This document shows, piece by piece, positions 58,008-64,000 of a stretch of 64,000 bases of DNA. The stretch is taken from positions 1 to 64,000 of the forward strand of contig JABTTQ020003024.1 of NCBI GenBank assembly GCA_016081115.2. Reading direction: 5' to 3'. This DNA comes from Rehmannia glutinosa (Eukaryota > Streptophyta > Magnoliopsida > Lamiales > Orobanchaceae). The position numbers and the translations under genes are program-made. How positions within the stretch are numbered: the first letter of the stretch is position 1; each line of letters opens with the position of its first letter. The notes beneath the pieces are model-generated. The model was not told the origin of the DNA. It saw nothing but the letters and a program-made list of their open reading frames with translations, and did not search any database.

Positions 58008-58921
58008 TCATTTTGGATTTTTCGACTTGTGTACCATAAAACGATATGCACTACTATTAAGTGCATAACCTAAAAACACGAAATTGACCATTTTAGGACC
58101 GATTTTAACTTGCTTTGGTTCAAGTATTGCAACCTTAGCCAAACATCCCCACACTTTAAGGTATTTGTATGAAGACTTATGAATTTTCCACAATTAAGTA
58201 AGGAATCTTATCATTGCTTTTAAGTGGGATTTTATTCAATATGTGGGTTGTCGTTAAAACAGCTTTCCCCCACATATTCTCGTGATAACCGGAACTAATC
58301 AACATGGCATTCATCATCTATTTAAGAATCCAGCTTTTGCTTTTCAAAGAACACCATTAGATTGTGGTGAATATGGAGCCGTTGTTTGATGAATTATTCC
58401 CGACTGGGTACGTAATTCCTCAGATGGTGCAACATATTTACCATCTCTATCACTCCAAATTATCTTAATCCGGCAGCCAAGTTAATTCTCAACTTCATTT
58501 TTATAGTTTTTGTAAGCCTCCAAACTTCATCTTTGCTTCTTAACAAATATAAATATCAAAATCTTGTGCAATCGTCAATGAACGTGTTGAAGTACTTTTT
58601 ACCACCTTTAGTTTGCACAAACTTCAGATCACACACATCAGTGTGTATCAATTCTAAAGGTGAAGTGCTCCTTTCAACCGAATGAAACGGTAACTTAGCC
58701 ATTTTGGCTTCAATACAAACTTCACATTTTCTTTGTGAGTTTACCTCTGGTAAATTAGTTAATTTAAAATTTACCAATTTTTTTATAGCATTCAGATTTA
58801 CATGTCCTAATCTAATATGCCATAAATCAGAGCACTCAAGAATGTATACAGAAGAAGATTCATTCTTATTCATTTCAACATCGCCAAAATGGCGTACAAT
58901 CATTACATTCATTTTGAACAA
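58008..58921 (-). pseudogene. Copia integrase fragment
   Basis: The frame 58921-58556 carries the zinc-binding pre-integrase region ([10 protein letters not shown]...[14 protein letters not shown]). The start of the catalytic core follows: [12 protein letters not shown] with the first catalytic aspartate, then [15 protein letters not shown] second frame (58193-58008) holds the C-terminal HKSSYKYLKVWGCLAKV and GPKMVNFVFLGYA. The region between is frameshifted. Confidence 0.85.
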
Positions 58922-59284
58922 TCCCTTGTCAAGATAACCCCTACCAAGGAGCTGTCCAAACGTTCTCAGTACAAAATTTCTAGATTCAAAAACTAGTCTA
59001 AACCCTGTTAGAATGAAACTATTTTTGATTTTGATGATTTCACCTTAAACTTATATTTCATTATTCAAACAAATATTTCCAGGAGATATAAAAATCGATT
59101 TTTATGTTTCAAAGTATTTTTAACAATTACCGAATACCATCAAGGTAAAACGGCACCCAAAAAATAAAGTTGGAATTTTTTGACGACCGAAAAACACCCT
59201 GGAATAGGCCAACCGGTCGACTGAAAGGTTTTTCTATGTAATCACTTCGAAAATAATACCAGGGATGGGTCGACCAAAAGGTCG

Positions 59285-60806
59285 ACTGTTCGCCTTATTT
59301 TTAGCTTCACCACAAGTGTACGGTGTTCGTTATCGAATAGGGTAGCAATGTCGTATCCACGGAGACTAATAAATCAATAGGCTAAGTATTGAGCCAAGAT
59401 AGTTTTACTTTTATTTAGACGATCAATATTTGATGGTTGTTGTTTTGAGATTAAGACAATTTCAATCACTAAAACAAAAGAATAAGATAACACAAATGAA
59501 AGAAGTATCAAGATGATGTAATGGATTTCCGAGTTAAGGTTTCGATTGATAATCTTCTTGTTGTCCGGTTTAATCAAGCCACGTTATTATCAATATTCCT
59601 ATAAGACGATCACAAAGCTATTTTATCCTCCCTCTCGAGATGCCTATAAAATGTAGATTGAAATATCTATGCTAACATCTCTACTCAACAATAGATATAC
59701 AACTCCCAAAAGCACCAAAGATCAAATATCCTCACAAACATCTACAAACCTCTCGATTCATGCAAATATTCATGTCAAGTACTCAAGATCTAATATTGAA
59801 ACTCATCTCTCGAATTATGAATCAATATATCAAACATGTTAAATCATTGGCCAAGTGATAAAACAAGAATAAGCTCAAAGTACTCAAATAGGCTTCAAGA
59901 TAATAACTTCAACCAAGATTAAAACATCCAACAAGAGTTCATTAATCTACTTCCAAAACCCGGAAATCACAAGAGTTTAGCTACACATGATTAAACAACT
60001 TACACACAAAGTGTTCAAAGTCATTACAAATGAAACTAAAAGATTGAAACTAAAAGAGAAGCAAGAAAACTTAGGAACGTCGACAATCTCTCGATATATC
60101 TCCGTTCTTCAAGCTCCGATGCAACCCGATTGTCTCCTTGATGTCTCCTTCCAAGAGTTGACTCTTGTCTTGTGTTGTAGATCCCAAAAATGCCAGAATG
60201 TTCTTGTGTGCGCCCCCCCAAAAAGCCTTTTTATACCTCCCATCACGTTTAGGGCTTAATGCTGCAGATTATGGGATTCCAGCGCAGACACACGGGTGGT
60301 GCGCCCACGCACGGGTTACCCGTGCGCCACCCTCTTTGGAATACCCCAACTCTCGTAGGGCGCACGGGTGGTGCGTCGAGCACGGCCTGCCGTGCGCCAC
60401 TCCGGTGAAATAATCGACTCTCGTAGGGCGCACGGGTGGTGCGCCCATGCATGGGCTACCCGTGCGCCATGCTGCAGCTTCAATTATCTTTATACAGGGG
60501 TGCACGGGTGGTGTCTTGAGGCACGCCCAACCCGTGTTCCCCCTGTCTTTTCCGTGAACGCTCAACTTTCGCTCTTTTAGGCTTCACTTTTCGTATATCC
60601 ACTCAATTCTCCGTGTTTCCACTTTGCTTTCCTCATATTCTTATTCAATTAGCTTCAAATATCATGAAATTCCTACGAAATAAGCAAAGTGTAATATCTT
60701 TTCCACAAGGAGTGAATATGTAACATTTAATGCGAGTATATGCATGTTTACTTATCATTATAGCTCGAAATACTCCTCAAAATACATGCAAAATTCACGC
60801 CTATCA
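59285..60806 (-). repeat. Probable 3' LTR of an Athila-like gypsy element
   Basis: On the minus strand a polypurine tract (AAGTTTGGGGGATTT, complement of 60807-60821) is followed by TGATAGGCGTG, a plausible LTR start at 60806. The other border is uncertain: 59285 is a guess near the last similar-looking sequence. A length of about 1.5 kb would fit Athila LTRs. The GC-rich repeat block 60283-60560 lies inside. Confidence 0.55.
60283..60560. repeat. GC-rich hairpin repeats, four units of 68-72 bp
   Basis: CACGGGTGGTG recurs at 60291, 60363, 60431 and 60503. Three of the four units pair a GCACGGGT- or ACACGGGT-like stretch with a downstream ACCCGTGC-like stretch; the third (60427-60467) has a perfect 11-bp stem, GGCGCACGGGT with ACCCGTGCGCC. 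The block is strikingly CpG-rich within AT-rich flanks. Confidence 0.85.
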
Positions 60807-60821
60807 AAATCCCCCAAACTT

Positions 60822-62370
60822 AAACTGTTGACCGTCCCGATCAACAATATTTAGAACACGATAAAGTACAACAGGGAGATAAAGATAACAACGCACACCG
60901 AGAATCTACAAGAAAATCCAAATTTTTCGTCATGAATGCTGAGTACAACTCAATCAAGCCTCAAATATCTAATCAAAGAACACGCCTCAAATAAAACAAA
61001 GTGAAATGCTCTGAATCCAACTCTCAAAGTTAAGTGTATACTCTCATCTCACGAGGTTATAGGACGTGTTTACGCTCAAATCAATTCGATGTCGCAAAAT
61101 TACCATAGGCTTGCAATTTATCTCATATCTCCGCCACGAGAGTGTATGCAATTTGTGAATCATAAAGGACTTTCTCATTTGGTTGTAATGAAGGCTCTTT
61201 GGTTTAGGTAGGAAATTTTTGGATAAAGTGACTCAAACTCGAGTGTATAGACCGATGAGCATATCAATCATTTTCATTACAATCCCATATGCTACTCCAA
61301 TCATCCCTCATTTTTATCAACTTCATTTATCTCCATTTCCTTCTTTTCTTTTGAGAATCACCTCCATTCACAATCCTTCACCCCCTAAGTTTATCAACTT
61401 TTTAATCTTTTTCATTTGTGTATTTTCAACATCTTTCCTTCCTCTTTTTATTCCATTTAACCAAGTATGCCCAATTATCCTATTTTTCAATTCCCACCCA
61501 TTCAACCTCGTTCATTCCCCTTTTACTCAACGTTATACATTCGAGTTTAAGGTGATGGAAATATAGTAAGATCAAGGGTTAAATTTTGTGGTTATCAAAG
61601 AAATAGGCTATAGGCTCAACTTGGCTAACTAGGAGTTTTCACATTTTTAGGTAGGCAAAAGGCATGAAAGGCTAGCGAAGATGGCCTTTAATCACATTCA
61701 CAATTCACATACACATGTGGCCTTGACAGAGATACCCAAGCAAGTTCTAGAATTTTAATCAACATGAATGATACACTCAAATTACAACAAGATCGCACAA
61801 GATATAAGCAAAGAAAGGCTCAAAGCTCACAGTGCTTGTCAAAATGTAATTCAAAGCATCACACCAAGTTTTTCATATCAACATGCTCAAAGTTATCTAT
61901 TCAAGGCTCAATCAATCCATAAACAAAGATCTAATCCCAACAATATGAATTTTCAATCAACACACAAACAACAAGTTGCACCGCTTTAAATTCAACACAC
62001 TCTCTAACCACTACTAAAGCAATAGACGTGCTAAAGCTATAAACGTGCTCTAATGCAAATGCAACCTAAAATGCTCTAATGCAACTATATGAAAACAAAA
62101 AAATGCATGAAAATGTTTTTTTTTTATGTATCCACACTTTTCATGTATTAAAATGCTATCTCTCCCCCCAAACTTGAATGAAATTATAGTGTCCTAAGGG
62201 GAAAAATAGAATTTCAATAACAAAAAGTGGGGATATACGAATCATCATGCGGCGACGGTGGTGGGAAGTGGCCTTGAGAAATATGCCACATTTGTAGTCT
62301 GTTGGAGTACTTGCCACGTCTCCTCGGAACGCCGCTCTCCGATCGCTCATTTGAATGCGAGAAAATCAGC
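60822..62370 (-). other. Athila-type 3' untranslated region
   Basis: This lies between the env-position ORF and the LTR. No coding similarity was seen. A second polypurine-like tract (CAAGTTTGGGGGGAGAGA on the minus strand, complement of 62159-62176) lies just downstream of the ORF. Athila elements often have an extra such tract. Confidence 0.5.
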
Positions 62371-62371
62371 C

Positions 62372-63688
62372 CTATGTTGCCTCAAATCCTCTCCTTGCCC
62401 TCAACTCTTCTTCTTGCCGCCTCAAGTTCTCCCCAAACGCATAAAACATGTCTTGAAAATCGGTGCCGTGCTGGGGTCCTCCACTGTGAGAAGGACCGGG
62501 ACGATCTCCGCTTTGAGAATGTCGGGGGTAATCGCCTCCGTGGGAGGACTCGGGTATATCATACCCGATTTGGGGGTGATGAGGTTCCATCCCCATTTCA
62601 CGTCCATGTATGTCATCCTCCTCCGCCACCATATCTTCCTCATCCAAGAAACCTTCCACTCTGCGACGCTTTCTTGCCTCTATAGCCTCGGTAATTCGGT
62701 TGTGTGCGTCGGAGTTCATTAGGAAGTTGGTGGTGTCCGTCAATGTCTCGACCGTGGTGTATGGCGGGTTAGGTAACGGAAATGAAGCACCTTTCTTTTG
62801 TAGAAGCACCAATCTGTTGTCTTCATTCGCTATGAACTTCATATGGTGCAACGATGCCAAATTAACCCGAAAGTCTTTGCTGGGATAGGCTCAAGCCTCG
62901 AAATCAACATTGAAATGCCGAGCAATAGGGGTAATGAGGCCCCCTATAGAAATCGCCCCCTTCCCGCCTAGCTAACTGTTCGATTTGTTCGGCAAAATTG
63001 ACGGTGTTGTAGGGGGTGTTTGTAACCATACACCGTAGAGGAGATAAAGTTCTTAGTCGTCATACCTCCAATATTTTCTCGGGCAAATACGGAGGAAGCG
63101 AACGCGTTGTATATACGTAAAACGGATTCCGGATCCATGAGGCTTTGGCGGTCCCGCGCGCGCATACAACATCGGCCCCGTTTGTGGTGTTTCCACAAGC
63201 ATTCTCCCGAAATCGTATTGATCATAATGAGGCATCGGGCGGGTACGAGCGTTTGTTGGGACCTCGAAAATGGTGTTCAATTGGGTCATAGATAGTTGTC
63301 TACGGACATTCCCCAATTGAAACTTTATCATATACGGTTCAAAGGTCCCGCCTTGTTTGAGTACTTCCACGGTACTCAAGAACTCCAATGTATGCTTTTT
63401 AAATGTCGGCCACCTTCGGCTCATGAAGTTCGTCCATCCTACCTTGGCGAAAAGACGCCACACGTCCTCATGTATCCCCAAAGTTTGGGTACAATCATCG
63501 TCGGCGTAGCGAGATGGAGCTATTTGGCGATCGATCAAGCGATTCCATAGCTCAAGATCATCGGCATTTGTCAAGTTGACCCCATATGCTTCAGGACTGT
63601 TTTGGTCGACCTCCGGCGGTGCCACTTCGCGTTGTGCTGTCCCGTGTGCACGTCTCTTTCCACCCTGGGGGTTTCTTCGCTCGGCCAT
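62372..63688 (-). pseudogene. Athila-like env-position ORF (putative plant transposon protein)
   Basis: The minus-strand frame starts MAERRNPQGGKRRAHG at 63688. It contains the conserved core of the ORF found downstream of pol in Athila gypsy elements: LIDRQIAPSRYAD near residue 55, then NFMSRRWPTFKKHTLEFLST and MIKFQLGNVRRQLSMTQLN with IFEVP. A frameshift near 63170 moves it to another frame (63225-62968: YNAFASSVFARENIGG). A third frame (62860-62372) supplies the acidic, basic and histidine-rich tail. The protein's role is unknown; in some elements it has been called envelope-like from its position. I see no clear membrane segment. Two frameshifts make it a pseudogene. Confidence 0.72.
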
Positions 63689-64000
63689 GAAGAGTTTGTA
63701 CCTGAAACGCATTTCATTACCATCCCAATATCATCAATAGCAACAACAAAATAGGGGATTAAAGCTAACATATTGGGTGATGTAAATTCACATGCCCACG
63801 TCACTTTGATCGATCAACTACCCCAAACAAATAAAAATTATGGCCATTCTAGACAAATATTAGCTTAAACAATCATTGGCCATGCCCTACTCACCAACAA
63901 TTCATCCTAAATCTCCTCAATTACACAAGCTCACAAGGTGTTTGATAATTTGCCTCAAAGAATAATTCACATAATTCATAGCAAAAATATCAAAATAAAC
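63689..64000. other. Upstream part of the Athila-like element, no gene recognised
   Basis: AT-rich, non-coding by inspection. In Athila elements a spacer lies between pol and the env-position ORF, and this stretch may be part of it. The window ends before any pol sequence. Confidence 0.4.

Larger units (their letters stand above)
54481..58990 (-). mobile_element. Ty1/copia retrotransposon remnant, minus strand
   Basis: On the minus strand, integrase, RT and RNase H domains follow in copia order from 58921 down to about 56100. The last coding stretch (about 56190-56110) resembles a copia C-terminus (DQLSKLLEGMSLK). The sequence from about 55330 to 54490 is probably the 3' LTR: it has a minus-strand TATA-like CTATATATAG near 54901 and blocks such as GTTACAACCCC. 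The LTR borders could not be fixed. Gag, protease and the 5' LTR are absent beyond 58990, so the copy is truncated as well as frameshifted. Confidence 0.75.

Noticed and set aside
62258..62722. 154-codon + strand ORF
   Set aside because: It is antisense to the Athila-like ORF, which has the recognisable motifs; no family signature of its own.

Overview
This is a window of flowering-plant nuclear DNA, probably from a eudicot. It is AT-rich and intron-bearing, and it is packed with nested transposable elements (copia, gypsy/Athila-like, L1-type LINE, TRIM, CACTA, hAT, MULE and Harbinger types). I cannot name the species. All assignments come from reading the sequence; no database search was run.

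Only two host genes look potentially functional. One is a seven-exon type-I (A-type) DnaJ co-chaperone on the + strand (17886-21453), ending in a CaaX-type tail. The other is an intronless AP2/ERF transcription factor of the DREB type on the + strand (50662-51501). The DnaJ gene lacks the GT donor expected after exon 3, and three of its introns carry short MULE-like elements.

Layout: 1-3774 is AT-rich intergenic DNA. 3775-8900 is a gypsy deletion derivative with two LTRs and a decayed integrase. 8901-13200 holds a 31-bp minisatellite, a minus-strand copia gag/protease remnant with one LTR, and a 438-bp hAT element. 13215-15570 is repeat-derived DNA with a hairpin near 15.1 kb. 15.8-21.5 kb is the DnaJ locus. 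22.1-29.8 kb is one minus-strand LINE, broken by a 332-bp hAT MITE and by a 1.1-kb Cassandra-type TRIM whose LTRs carry 5S-rRNA-like sequence. 29.8-33.4 kb is intergenic. 33423-41248 is a copia element with nearly identical LTRs and a perfect 5-bp target duplication; its integrase is split by a 2.86-kb CACTA element that carries the last exon of a 60S ribosomal protein L28 gene. 43080-44515 is a 1.44-kb foldback element with a perfect 9-bp target duplication. 45463-48580 is a terminal-inverted-repeat element carrying an NPH3 gene fragment and a 3 x 218-bp tandem array. 48.8-50.0 kb holds two MITEs, then the ERF gene, then a GC-rich 541-bp hAT element. 54.5-59.0 kb is a minus-strand copia remnant. 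59.3-64.0 kb is the 3' part of an Athila-like gypsy element (LTR plus env-position ORF), also on the minus strand.

The most interesting signals are two independent cases of host-gene fragments carried inside DNA transposons, the missing splice donor in the DnaJ gene, and a copia element whose LTRs look young although its coding region is broken in many places.
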